Shown here piece after piece: positions 37,752-46,847 of a DNA stretch of 64,000 bases. Origin of the DNA: Methylocystis rosea. Lineage in GTDB: Bacteria > Pseudomonadota > Alphaproteobacteria > Rhizobiales > Beijerinckiaceae. The stretch covers positions 434,001 to 498,000 of the forward strand of contig NZ_CP034086.1 of the NCBI RefSeq assembly GCF_003855495.1, in the 5' to 3' direction. The translations under genes and the position numbers were made by a program. Every line of letters begins with the position of its first letter. Position 1 is the stretch's first letter. The notes beneath the pieces are model-generated. The model had not been told where the DNA came from. It was given only the letters and a program-made list of their open reading frames with translations, and ran no database searches.

Positions 37752-39503
37752 CTAGAAGGGAAAGTAGCGGAAGCTCGTCAAGATGGTGTTTTCCGAGCCA
37801 CGTGGCGCGCCGCCGACCGCGTTGAAGCCGTTACGAATGATATGGGCGAATTGCACGCCGACCCTGATTTTGCCGGCCGGTCCCTCGTAGAGCGTGTGCC
37901 AGGCTCCGGTGGTGATTTCGCGCAGCGCGTGGGTCTGTCCGGAACAATTGAAAAGGGGATTGCCGAGCGCCGCAAGTGGAACGGCTGCCGCGACGCCCGG
38001 CGTAACCTGCGAAATGGAATTTTCCAGATTACAGCCGATATTGTTATAAAGCGGATTGCCGTATCCACCGGCGAAGATTGTGCCGTTGATGGCGGTGACC
38101 TGCGGATTCTTGCCGGCGATGTCGCCGCCCGCGAATGCAAAAACATCGGTTTGCGGCGTCGGATGCAGCGTTGCGCCGACGAGGAGGCTTCGTTGGTAGA
38201 GCGGCTGGAGCGCGCCGAAAGCCGTATAGGTCGCATCGGGAAGCTGACTCGATGCAAGGCGGCCGACGCCGCGCCCGATCATGCCCGACACTTGAAATTC
38301 CAGGAGCTTGGGAATGATTGGGATAATTGCGCCGGCGCCAACGCCGCCTACCCAAACTCGATGATTGCCGAAATAGACGCGCTCGGTCATCTCACGCGCC
38401 ACCCCGAACGCTTCCAGATGCACAGTACGGTCGCCGAGTGGCGCATCCCATGCGGCCTTGCCGACGAGATCGGGAAGTCGATTGAAGGAATAAGTGTCCA
38501 AGGTGTTGAGCGAGCCGCCATTCGTCGCCAGGGCGAGCAGGGCGGGCGCGGGGATTCCGAGATTGTTGGGAAGAAGCGTGGAGACGGGCCCGAATCCAGG
38601 GCCCGGCGCGGCGAAGGTGTTGGCCGAGCCTTCCGCGGCCAAGGCCAACCAAAATTGCTTTCCGAAATCCTTGTAAATGCGGATGCCAGGATTTCGATCC
38701 CAGACATAGCCGGGCATGTAATTGTGGTCGATCGTCGGCGGCTGCAACGACGTGTCAGGCCGAGTGCCCAGTGAATTCATCGTTACGAGCGACCAGGTCT
38801 GACCTGCCGTGAAATGCAGCCCATAATCGTCATTGTCGATGTTGGTGTAGGCTTGGCGAACGCGGAGATTGTACGAATTGCTCTGGTTCGCGTTCGCCGT
38901 CTGGGCCGCGCCGAGAAAGTCCGTTTCGAAATAGCCCTGGATATGCGTCGTGGGACTGAGATCGCCGCGCACGAGGAGAGCGGGGCGCGTCGCGCGGGCG
39001 CTGAAGTGAAACTCGTCCGTATGTCCGGCCGTCGCGAAGCCATAGGGAATGGCGTTGAAGGGCGTGGCGACGTCGGCGCCGACCCAGTGGTTGCGCCAGA
39101 CCGACTCGAGCGCCAGAAAGCCGCCGGGAATGATCTCCAGACCCTTGTAGACGAACCTATCTGGGATCCTTGGCATGGCGACGGCGGCGACCGGCGTCAG
39201 CGCCGTTTCCCTGACGTTCGCACTGCGGGCATTTACTGTTTCGGCCCGGCGACGCTCCTGCTCATCTCGGTCCTTTTTATCCATGCGGGCTTTAAGTTGC
39301 TTCACCTGACCAAGGAGCATTTGCAGCTGCTCCTTGTCCGTCATGGCCATGGCGTGATGTGGCGGCAATAGAGCCAGGACGCCAGCAGCCGTAAGCGAAA
39401 TTGCGGAACGCTTGACGTCTTTAAGTAAATTGATCCCCGCCTTTGCGCCGCTCCAGAAAGGCTCAGCTCGAAAAAAAACCTTGGCATTCTGGCGCGTCTG
39501 CAT
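37752..39503 (-). CDS. Outer-membrane porin-like beta-barrel protein
   Basis: 583 residues from the ATG at 39503 (AGAGGA about 8 nt upstream). After a long basic lead comes a hydrophobic signal region (about 38-54, ending AMA), then a coiled coil (about 62-85, LQMLLGQVKQLKARMDKKDR), then alternating aromatic strands typical of a barrel, ending in aromatic FRYFPF as outer-membrane proteins do. The coiled coil plus barrel resembles the OprO/P or DUF3138-like porins. It lies 166 nt after hyfI on the same strand, so it may be part of, or follow, the SulP-Hyf transcript, perhaps as its outer-membrane entry pore. Confidence 0.72.
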   Translation of the reverse strand: MQTRQNAKVFFRAEPFWSGAKAGINLLKDVKRSAISLTAAGVLALLPPHHAMAMTDKEQLQMLLGQVKQLKARMDKKDRDEQERRRAETVNARSANVRETALTPVAAVAMPRIPDRFVYKGLEIIPGGFLALESVWRNHWVGADVATPFNAIPYGFATAGHTDEFHFSARATRPALLVRGDLSPTTHIQGYFETDFLGAAQTANANQSNSYNLRVRQAYTNIDNDDYGLHFTAGQTWSLVTMNSLGTRPDTSLQPPTIDHNYMPGYVWDRNPGIRIYKDFGKQFWLALAAEGSANTFAAPGPGFGPVSTLLPNNLGIPAPALLALATNGGSLNTLDTYSFNRLPDLVGKAAWDAPLGDRTVHLEAFGVAREMTERVYFGNHRVWVGGVGAGAIIPIIPKLLEFQVSGMIGRGVGRLASSQLPDATYTAFGALQPLYQRSLLVGATLHPTPQTDVFAFAGGDIAGKNPQVTAINGTIFAGGYGNPLYNNIGCNLENSISQVTPGVAAAVPLAALGNPLFNCSGQTHALREITTGAWHTLYEGPAGKIRVGVQFAHIIRNGFNAVGGAPRGSENTILTSFRYFPF

Positions 39504-39669
39504 TGGTGCGTCCTCTACATTTCGCACGCTTGCGTTCTAGCCAAGTTTTTATGCGCAGGTTTTTCCCGAGTTTATCTCTGTACCCTCAAATATTGCTCGT
39601 GAGTTTCGCAAAAATGGCCGTCACCCTGTTTCAGGCGGCGGCCATCTTCAATACGCTCGCTGGCGTCGC

Positions 39670-40185
39670 TCAGCTCATCGTTTCAACGAAAGCGATCAGC
39701 CCTTTGAGCAGCGTCGTCGGATCAGGCGGACAGCCGCGAATATGGAGATCGACCGGGACGACATTCGCGACGGCGCCCACGCATGCGTAGCTCTCGCAAT
39801 AGACGCCGCCGTCAAAGGCGCAGTCGCCGACGGCGATCACCCATTTTGGATCCGGCGTCGCCGCATAGGTTCGCTCAAGCGCTTCGCGCATGTTTTTCGT
39901 CACCGGACCGGTGACGAGCAAGACGTCGGCATGGCGCGGCGACGCGACAAAACGCAGGCCGAATCTTTCGAGATCGTAATAGGCGTTGTTGAGCGCGTGG
40001 ATCTCCAATTCGCAGCCATTGCAGGACCCCGCGTCGACTTCGCGGATCGAAAGACTTCGGCCCAGTTTTTGGCGCGCGGTGCGCCCTAGCGTGTAGCCAA
40101 GTTCCGCGATCGACGTCGGATTCGGAATGGGGGCCTGTTCGGTCAGAGCGCGGCGGAGCAGGCCCTGAAGCAAGAATTTCTGCAT
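39670..40185 (-). CDS. hyfI: Hyf/NuoB-like iron-sulfur subunit (HyfI)
   Basis: 171 residues. It carries the ligands of the terminal [4Fe-4S] cluster (N2-like): SCNGCELEIHAL (cysteines about 54 and 57), GDCAFDGGVYC (about 119) and RGCPPDP (about 150). It is the electron-transfer partner of the HyfG large subunit, at the junction with the membrane arm. Last gene of the hyf-like set, 12 nt after hyfG. Confidence 0.88.
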   Translation of the reverse strand: MQKFLLQGLLRRALTEQAPIPNPTSIAELGYTLGRTARQKLGRSLSIREVDAGSCNGCELEIHALNNAYYDLERFGLRFVASPRHADVLLVTGPVTKNMREALERTYAATPDPKWVIAVGDCAFDGGVYCESYACVGAVANVVPVDLHIRGCPPDPTTLLKGLIAFVETMS

Positions 40186-40197
40186 CGCGCGCGTGTC

Positions 40198-41715
40198 CTA
40201 GAGATCATGCCCCGAGTAGGAACAGTTGAAGGATTTGTTGCAGAGGGGGAAGTCGGCGACGATGTTGTCCTTGATCGCCGCTTCGAGCAGCGGCCACTGG
40301 AACCAGGAGGGATCGCGCAAATGACAGCGCTGCACCACGCCGTCAGCGCGAATGCGCAGCCAGACAAAGATATCGCCGCGGAATCCTTCGACGAGCGCTG
40401 CGCCTTCGCGCGTCCAGTCTTCCGGCAGCGCCCAGGCGGCGATGATCGGTCCCTGCGGCATTTCGTCGAGGATCTGTCTGACGATTTTGAGCGAGGCTCT
40501 GATTTCGTCGAACCGGACCCAGACGCGCGCATCGACGTCGCCTTCCTTCGAAGCGCCGATCTCGAACGTCAGCTGCGGATAGGGGGCGTAACCGATCGCC
40601 TTGCGCGCGTCGAACTCCCGGCCCGAGGCGCGTCCGACATAGCCCCCGCACGCATATTGCTTGGCGAGCTCTTCGCTGACGACGCCGGTTCCGACGGTCC
40701 GATCCTGCAGCGACGTCGTGTCGCCAAAGAGCGCGATGAACCGGGGAGTCATCAGCTCGATCCACTCGATCAGCGTGAAGAGCGCCTTGACGTTCTCTCG
40801 CTCCAGATCGACGACGACGCCTCCCGGCGCGATGCGATCCATCATCAGGCGGTGTCCGAAGCAAGTTGCCGCTGCTCTCAGAATGCGTTCGCGGACGATG
40901 CCGCACTGCGCATGCATCAATGCGAAGGCCGCGTCGTTGCAGATCGCGCCGATATCGCCGAAATGATTGGCGAGGCGTTCCAGTTCGGCCATCAGCGCGC
41001 GCAGATATATCGCGCGCGGCGGAACATTGACGTCGAACGCCGCCTCGACCGCCTGCGAAAAGGCGAGGCCATAGGCGACAGTGCTGTCGCCGGAAATGCG
41101 CGCCGCGAGACGCGCGGCGCGCTCGATCGAGGCGCCCGCCATCAGTTGATCGACGCCCTTGTGCACGAAGCCAAACCGCTCCTCAAGCCGCACGACGGTT
41201 TCGCCATTGGCCGAGAAGCGGAAGTGACCCGGCTCGATAATGCCGGCGTGCACGGGTCCGACCGGTATCTGGTGGAGCGGTTCGCCTTCCGCGGGAAGGA
41301 ACATGTAGCTGTCACTGGCGGAGTCGATCTTCTCGGGGTCGTTGCAAGGATGACGCACGCCCCAGCGGCCATGATCGAGCCAGGGCCGCTCGTCGGGCGC
41401 GTTTTCGGCCCTCAGCCCATAAAGATCGCGGATCGCGCGCTCGAGCCTCGACGCCGGCGGATGCAATCGCCCGACGGATGGAAAGGAGCCTTCAGGGCAC
41501 TCCAATGTGATGATGCGCAGGCGCGGCTCCCGCTCTTCGAGCACCGCCATGTGAACGCTCGCAGGTTCGCCCCACAGGCTGAGGAGCTCGCGATCGCCTC
41601 TCGCAAGACTTTCGGCGAAAGCGAGCCAACCAGCTCTGTCGACGATCTCACGCGGCCAGGGCAGACACGTCGGCGGCGACGGCTGGGCCTCTATCTGTTT
41701 GCTGGCGAAGTTCAT
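40198..41715 (-). CDS. hyfG: Hyf/NuoCD-like large subunit lacking the Ni-site cysteines (HyfG)
   Basis: 505 residues. A NuoC-like N-terminal domain (about 1-150) is fused to a NuoD/hydrogenase-large-subunit domain opening with HQIPVGPVHAGIIEPGHFRF. In true [NiFe]-hydrogenases the active site is held by two CxxC pairs. Here the first position reads RISGDSTVAYGLAF with no cysteines, and the C-terminus reads FPLCNKSFNCSYSGHDL, where the two cysteines are CX5C rather than CX2C. So it should not be a hydrogenase. Related proteins occur in Hyf-like and Mbx/Nuo-like respiratory complexes. The start at 41715 has a GGATG-rich leader, and the larger upstream frame lies in hyfF. Confidence 0.85.
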   Translation of the reverse strand: MNFASKQIEAQPSPPTCLPWPREIVDRAGWLAFAESLARGDRELLSLWGEPASVHMAVLEEREPRLRIITLECPEGSFPSVGRLHPPASRLERAIRDLYGLRAENAPDERPWLDHGRWGVRHPCNDPEKIDSASDSYMFLPAEGEPLHQIPVGPVHAGIIEPGHFRFSANGETVVRLEERFGFVHKGVDQLMAGASIERAARLAARISGDSTVAYGLAFSQAVEAAFDVNVPPRAIYLRALMAELERLANHFGDIGAICNDAAFALMHAQCGIVRERILRAAATCFGHRLMMDRIAPGGVVVDLERENVKALFTLIEWIELMTPRFIALFGDTTSLQDRTVGTGVVSEELAKQYACGGYVGRASGREFDARKAIGYAPYPQLTFEIGASKEGDVDARVWVRFDEIRASLKIVRQILDEMPQGPIIAAWALPEDWTREGAALVEGFRGDIFVWLRIRADGVVQRCHLRDPSWFQWPLLEAAIKDNIVADFPLCNKSFNCSYSGHDL

Positions 41716-41732
41716 CTTTTCATCCTTTGAAC

Positions 41733-43181
41733 TCAACCCAAGAGCCGCGCGACGTTCTGGAACCAGGTTACGACGTGAGAGGGAAGGTAGATTCCCGCCA
41801 GCAGCACAAGTGAGAGATGCGCGTAGACAGGCCACATCGAAGCCTTCACCTCGCCTTGGTCGCGGCTCGGCTCGCCGAACGCCATTCCGGTGAGTCGCAA
41901 CAGCAACGCGCCAAAGGCCAGCAGGAGGCCGAAGACCAGTGGAATAGCGAGGAGGGGCTGGCGCGCGAAGGTCGAACTCACGACGAGAAATTCGCTCATG
42001 AAGATGCCAAGCGGCGGCAGACCGATGATTGCGACGACGCCAGCGACGAGGGACCAGCCGAGCGCCGGTTGGCTTTGCGTCAGCCCTCTGATGTCGGCGA
42101 TTCTCTGCGTGCCCTTGACCTGCGCGATGTGGCCGACCGAGAAGAAGATCGCGGACTTCGTCAGGCTGTGCATCGTCATGTGCAGCAGACCGGCGAAGTT
42201 GGCGAGCGGTCCGCCCATGCCGAAGGCGAAGGCGATAATGCCCATGTGCTCGATGGAGGAGTAGGCGAACAGCCGCTTGATGTCGCCACGGCGGTAAAGC
42301 ATGAAGGCCGCCATGATGAGAGATGCAAGGCCGAGCGTGATCATCAGCGGGCCCGGCGTAATCGCCGCCGCATTCGCCGTCAGCAGCATCTTGAACCGCA
42401 GCACCGCGTAAAGCGCGACGTTGAGAAGGAGGCCGGACAAGACCGCCGAGATCGGCGTCGGGCCTTCCGCATGCGCATCCGGAAGCCAGGCGTGCATCGG
42501 CGCGAGGCCGACCTTGGTGCCGTAGCCGAGCATCAGAAACACGAAGGCGACGTTGAGCATCCGGGGATTGAACTGCGGCGCTTGCTGCATCAGCGTCGTC
42601 CAGACCATGGCGTCGTAGCCCTGTCCCAGCACCGGCTCGGCCGCCATGTAAATGAGGATCGTGCCAAAGAGCGCCAGCGCGATCCCGACGCTGCCGAGGA
42701 TGAAATATTTCCAAGCGGCCTCGAGGGCGTGCGGCGTGCGGTACATGCCGACCATCAACACGGTTGTCAGGGTCGCGACTTCGACCGCGACCCACATGAG
42801 GCCGATGTTGCTGGCGAGCAGCGCCAGATTCATGGCGCACATCAACGACTGATACATCGCGTGATAGAAGCGGACGTTTCTCGTGGTCAGCCGGCCAGTT
42901 TCGATCTCATGGTCGATATAGCTCGCGCTATAGACGCTCGTGGTGAAGCCGATGAAGGTCGAGAGCACAATAAAGACGATGTTGAGGTCGTCGACGAAGA
43001 GATAGCCGCCACGTTCGGGTTCGACGACGAGAAGCACAAGCGCGAAGAGAAACGTCGCGCCGGAGGCGCAGAGGTTGATGATCGCCGAGCGTCGGTAGGC
43101 GGGTTCGAGCGCCACGGCGATGGCCGCGACGGCGGGAATGCCGACAAGCGCGTTCGAGACCAGGAAGAGATCGGAACTCAT
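41733..43181 (-). CDS. hyfF: Hydrogenase-4-like / NuoL-M-N antiporter-like subunit (HyfF)
   Basis: 482 residues, about 13-14 membrane spans. The proton-channel motifs of complex I antiporter subunits are visible: VAVEVATLTTVLM (the TM5 glutamate), the lysine in LGYGTKVGLAPMHAWLPDAH, and LTKSAIFFSVGHIAQ in the second half-channel. It should move protons across the membrane when the redox arm turns over. It overlaps hyfE by 4 nt and is 17 nt ahead of hyfG. Confidence 0.88.
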   Translation of the reverse strand: MSSDLFLVSNALVGIPAVAAIAVALEPAYRRSAIINLCASGATFLFALVLLVVEPERGGYLFVDDLNIVFIVLSTFIGFTTSVYSASYIDHEIETGRLTTRNVRFYHAMYQSLMCAMNLALLASNIGLMWVAVEVATLTTVLMVGMYRTPHALEAAWKYFILGSVGIALALFGTILIYMAAEPVLGQGYDAMVWTTLMQQAPQFNPRMLNVAFVFLMLGYGTKVGLAPMHAWLPDAHAEGPTPISAVLSGLLLNVALYAVLRFKMLLTANAAAITPGPLMITLGLASLIMAAFMLYRRGDIKRLFAYSSIEHMGIIAFAFGMGGPLANFAGLLHMTMHSLTKSAIFFSVGHIAQVKGTQRIADIRGLTQSQPALGWSLVAGVVAIIGLPPLGIFMSEFLVVSSTFARQPLLAIPLVFGLLLAFGALLLRLTGMAFGEPSRDQGEVKASMWPVYAHLSLVLLAGIYLPSHVVTWFQNVARLLG

Positions 43182-43840
43182 GAACGTCCTCCGCGCACGC
43201 GATCGAGTTCAGAAAGGTCGACGTTGTCGAATCGCTCGCGGATGCGAAACAGGAAGATGCCGATCACGATGAAGGCGATGAGAATGGAAAAGGCGACGCT
43301 GATCTCGACGACGAGCGGCATGCCGTTCGCCCCTGCCGCCGCCAGCACCAGACCATTTTCCAGCGACATGAAGCCGATAATCTGGCTCACGACGTTACGC
43401 CGCGTCACCATCATCAACAGCCCCAGCAGCACGATCGCCAGGGCGAATGCGATGTCCTCGCGCGACAGCGGATCGGCGGAGGCGGTCGCCGGCAGCATGA
43501 CGACGAGCGACAGCGCCACAAGAAATATGCCGATGAGCATGGTTATGCCGACGCCGCCAACGACCTCCACGGTGCGGTGGATGCGCAAGCGCTTGATAAT
43601 GCGGCGGAGGCTGAACGGAATGATCAGCGCCTTGAAGATCGCCGCGATCGCGGCCGTGAGATAGAGGTGATGTGCATCCTGGTAATAGGCCTGCCAGGCG
43701 ACCGACAGCGACAGAATGACGGCGTGGAGCGTGTAGATATTGATCAGCCCCGACAGTCTGTCCTGATACAGCAGCATGAAGCTCGTCAGTAGGAGCGCGC
43801 CCGCCAGGACATGGGCGATGTCGATTGTCAGAAGCTCCAT
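43178..43840 (-). CDS. hyfE: Hydrogenase-4-like membrane subunit (HyfE)
   Basis: 220 residues with six or so membrane spans, including a NuoK-like part (IGFMSLENGLVLAA near residue 140, with the conserved glutamate). HyfE subunits sit in the membrane arm next to HyfF. It overlaps hyfF by 4 nt and shares one base with the hyfC stop (TGATG), indicating tight translational coupling. Confidence 0.87.
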   Translation of the reverse strand: MELLTIDIAHVLAGALLLTSFMLLYQDRLSGLINIYTLHAVILSLSVAWQAYYQDAHHLYLTAAIAAIFKALIIPFSLRRIIKRLRIHRTVEVVGGVGITMLIGIFLVALSLVVMLPATASADPLSREDIAFALAIVLLGLLMMVTRRNVVSQIIGFMSLENGLVLAAAGANGMPLVVEISVAFSILIAFIVIGIFLFRIRERFDNVDLSELDRVRGGRS

Positions 43841-44793
43841 CAGAGGCTCCGTGTCACGAAAACGAGCAGCGTCGCGAGGAGGCCGAGCATCAGCCCCGCG
43901 CCGAGAAAGTCCGGCACGCGGAAGATGCGCATCTTGGCCGTGGATGTCTCAAATAGCGCGAGCGCGCCGCCGCCGATCGCCAGCTTCAGGACGTAAGCGC
44001 CAAGGCCGATCATCATCGCCTCCGCGCCCGCATCGTGCGACGCGAGTCCAACGGGGAAAAAGACGCAGGCGATGAGCGAGAGATAAAGGAGCAGTTTGAG
44101 CGCGGAGGCGAGTTCAATGAGCGCGAGATAGCGCCCGGAATACTCAAGAACCATCGCCTCATGCACCATCGTGAGCTCGAGATGCGTCGCCGGATTGTCG
44201 ACGGGAATCCGTCCATTCTCCGCGATGGCGACGATGAGGAGCGCGACGAGCGCCATCCCGACCGAGGCGCGCAATTCCAGATTTCCGGCCATATAGGCCG
44301 CAATTTCAGAGAGCTGCGTCGTTCCGGCGACGAAGGAGACGGTGAAGACGATCATCATCATCGCCGGCTCCGCGAGCGAGCCGAACATCGCCTCGCGGCT
44401 CGAGCCGATGCCGCCAAAACTCGTTCCAATGTCCATGCCCGCGAGAGCAAGGAAGAAACGGGCGCTGCCGAGCAGAGCGATGATGGCGATGAGATCGGCC
44501 GACCAGCTGAACGTCAGTCCCGTGGCGAATGTCGGCACAAGCGATGCAGCGACCCAGATCATCGCAAAGATCAGATAGGGCGCCCAGCGGTACAGCCACG
44601 ATGCGTTTTCTGCGAGGACGACCTCTTTGCGCAGCAGCCGAATGAGATCGAGCCAGGGCTGAATGATCGGCGGCCCTCTGCGACGCAAGAGGCGCGCCTT
44701 CAGCTTTCGAACAAAGCCGATAAGCAGCGGCGCCAGCGCGAGCACCAAAAGCATTTGGAGGCTCTGGGCCATAAGGTTGAAAAGAAGCGTCAT
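43840..44793 (-). CDS. hyfC: Hydrogenase-4-like / NuoH-like subunit (HyfC)
   Basis: 317 residues, eight membrane spans. NuoH/HycD-type anchor joining the peripheral redox arm to the membrane arm. RRRGPPIIQPWLDLIRLL near residues 38-55 and ENGRIPVDNPATHLELTMVHEAM near 210-232 (quoted in part: RIPVDNPATHLELTM) are the diagnostic loops. It overlaps hyfB by 4 nt and hyfE by 1 nt. Confidence 0.9.
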   Translation of the reverse strand: MTLLFNLMAQSLQMLLVLALAPLLIGFVRKLKARLLRRRGPPIIQPWLDLIRLLRKEVVLAENASWLYRWAPYLIFAMIWVAASLVPTFATGLTFSWSADLIAIIALLGSARFFLALAGMDIGTSFGGIGSSREAMFGSLAEPAMMMIVFTVSFVAGTTQLSEIAAYMAGNLELRASVGMALVALLIVAIAENGRIPVDNPATHLELTMVHEAMVLEYSGRYLALIELASALKLLLYLSLIACVFFPVGLASHDAGAEAMMIGLGAYVLKLAIGGGALALFETSTAKMRIFRVPDFLGAGLMLGLLATLLVFVTRSL

Positions 44794-46787
44794 ATCGCCA
44801 CCAGGACCAGGAGGAAGACGAGCGCCGCGAAAACCAGCGCGAGATATTCCTGGATCGTCAGGAGACTGAGGATGTTTAGCCCGGTGGCGCAGGACTCAAC
44901 CGCCCGCGTGAGGGGCGCATAGAGATAGTCGAAGATTCGATCCTTGATGTCGACGCTCAGGCGCGCGGTCCGCGTATCGCCAGGCGCCGGCATGTCGAGG
45001 CGCTCCCGCACCGAAAAGGCGATGACGCCAAGGGTGCGTCGGATCGGCTGCGCGAAGCTGCTGCCTGTGTATTGCGTCATGGGGCTAGCTTCGATGTGGC
45101 CGCAGTCCCAGGCCGGCGCGCGCCGCGACCGCGCCGTGCCGAATTTGTGGATGACCCATCTCGCCGAATAGGCGGAGAAAAGAATGAACAGGAAGACCAG
45201 AAGCCCATTGTAGGAGCTGCGGCTTTCGGCGACGGGCGCGATCGAGAGCCAAGAGAGTTCAGCCTGCGTCGGCATGCGGCCGCCGACAAAATCTTTCGCC
45301 ACGGGCGAGATCGTGTCGATGAGGAGGCTCGGCAGCAGACCGGCCGTGAGGCACAGCGTCAGCAAAACCGCCATGGTCGCGAGCGACCAGCGATCCGGGT
45401 CGTGCGCCTTGCGCGCCGCTTCGCTGCGGGGGCGCCCCAGAAAAGCGACGCCATAGGCGCGGATGTAACAGCCGGCGCCGAGCGCCGCGCTCAGCGCCAG
45501 CGCCACGCCGACCGCCGGAACGAGGAGCTTGACGGTCCATTGCGGCAGCGACGGGCTCAGCAGGATCGCCTGAAACACCAGCCATTCCGAGACGAAGCCG
45601 TTCAGCGGCGGCAGGGCGGCGATGGCGACGCACCCGCCGAGAAAAAGGAACGCCGTTTTCGGCATGGAGTGAATGAGCCCGCCGAGACGCTCGATGCTTC
45701 TTTCGCCGCTCGCGTTCAGCACCGCGCCGGCGCCAAAGAACAGCAGGCTCTTGAACAGCGAATGATTGAAAACGTGAAAGAGCGCGGCGGTGAAGGCGAG
45801 GGCGGCCGGCAGCGCCATGCCATTGGCCTTGAACGCCAAGGCAAGTCCGAGCGCGATGAAAATGACGCCAATGTTTTCGATGGTGCTGTAGGCGAGCAGC
45901 TTCTTCAGATCGCTCTGTATCGTCGCGAAGAGAACGCCGATGAGGGCGCTCGCTGCGCCAAAGGTCATCGGCTCGACCGACCACCAGAAGGCCGGCGGCC
46001 CGAGCAAATCGAACACGACGCGAATGAAGCCGTAGACGGCGACCTTCGTCATCACGCCGCTCATCAGCGCCGAGACGTGGCTCGGCGCCGCCGGATGGGC
46101 GAGCGGCAGCCAGATATGCAAGGGCGCGAGTCCGGCTTTGGACCCCATGCCGACGATCGCGAGGGCGAGGACAAGGCCCGACGTCCATCCCATCTTGGTC
46201 GACTCGCGAATCGAGGCGAAGTCATAGGCGCCGCCGACGCCTCCGAGAACGCCAAACGCCATCAACAGCGCAAAACCGCCGAAGCTCGCCATCAACAAAT
46301 AGACGAAGCCGGCGTGCCTGTTCTCCTCCTCATGATGATGTGTCAGCACGAGCGCCCATGAAGTAAGCGACATGAACTCCCAAGCGACGAGAAAGGTGAA
46401 GGCGTCGTCAGCCAGCACGACGAGATTCATGCCAGCGAGAAAAGCGGGATAGAACGGCAGCACGCGCATCGGCTCTTTCTCATGCGCGCCATAGCCGATC
46501 GCATAGGCGCTCGCCGCCGCGGCGCCCAGATTGACGACGGCGAGAAAAAAGGCGGTCAGGACGTCGATGCGAACATGCATGCCGATCCACGGCAGTCCGA
46601 GCGGCAAAACCGTGGAAACGACATGAGCGCCCCTTGGCATGACCGCTGCGAGAAAGATGACGCAGCAGAGGCCGACGCAAAGGCGGTAGACGTTACGGCT
46701 AACGTCATGGTTCCGCCTGTCGACGATGGCGTAGACGCTGACGGCGAGCAGGGCGCTGACACAGGTCAGCGCCAGGTAGAGCGGCAT
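44790..46787 (-). CDS. hyfB: Hydrogenase-4-like / NuoL-like antiporter subunit (HyfB)
   Basis: 665 residues, about 16 membrane spans. It has the antiporter-like proton-path motifs VAWEFMSLTSWALVL (TM5 glutamate), GMGSKAGLAPLHIWLPLAHP (TM7 lysine region) and FNHSLFKSLLFFGAG in the second half. The ATG at 46787 has AAGG 9 nt upstream; a GTG at 46796 is an alternative. First of the hyf genes, 51-60 nt after the SulP gene on the same strand, so co-transcription is likely. Confidence 0.88.
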   Translation of the reverse strand: MPLYLALTCVSALLAVSVYAIVDRRNHDVSRNVYRLCVGLCCVIFLAAVMPRGAHVVSTVLPLGLPWIGMHVRIDVLTAFFLAVVNLGAAAASAYAIGYGAHEKEPMRVLPFYPAFLAGMNLVVLADDAFTFLVAWEFMSLTSWALVLTHHHEEENRHAGFVYLLMASFGGFALLMAFGVLGGVGGAYDFASIRESTKMGWTSGLVLALAIVGMGSKAGLAPLHIWLPLAHPAAPSHVSALMSGVMTKVAVYGFIRVVFDLLGPPAFWWSVEPMTFGAASALIGVLFATIQSDLKKLLAYSTIENIGVIFIALGLALAFKANGMALPAALAFTAALFHVFNHSLFKSLLFFGAGAVLNASGERSIERLGGLIHSMPKTAFLFLGGCVAIAALPPLNGFVSEWLVFQAILLSPSLPQWTVKLLVPAVGVALALSAALGAGCYIRAYGVAFLGRPRSEAARKAHDPDRWSLATMAVLLTLCLTAGLLPSLLIDTISPVAKDFVGGRMPTQAELSWLSIAPVAESRSSYNGLLVFLFILFSAYSARWVIHKFGTARSRRAPAWDCGHIEASPMTQYTGSSFAQPIRRTLGVIAFSVRERLDMPAPGDTRTARLSVDIKDRIFDYLYAPLTRAVESCATGLNILSLLTIQEYLALVFAALVFLLVLVAI

Positions 46788-46847
46788 ACATGTCACCTTC
46801 GAATCGACGCGACAGTCGTCGGTCGCGCCTTGCGGGAACTTTACGGG

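Noticed and set aside
39670..46787. Functional hydrogenase-4 or formate hydrogenlyase
   Set aside because: The large subunit lacks the Ni-binding CxxC pairs, and no formate dehydrogenase, ferredoxin subunit or maturation genes are nearby.
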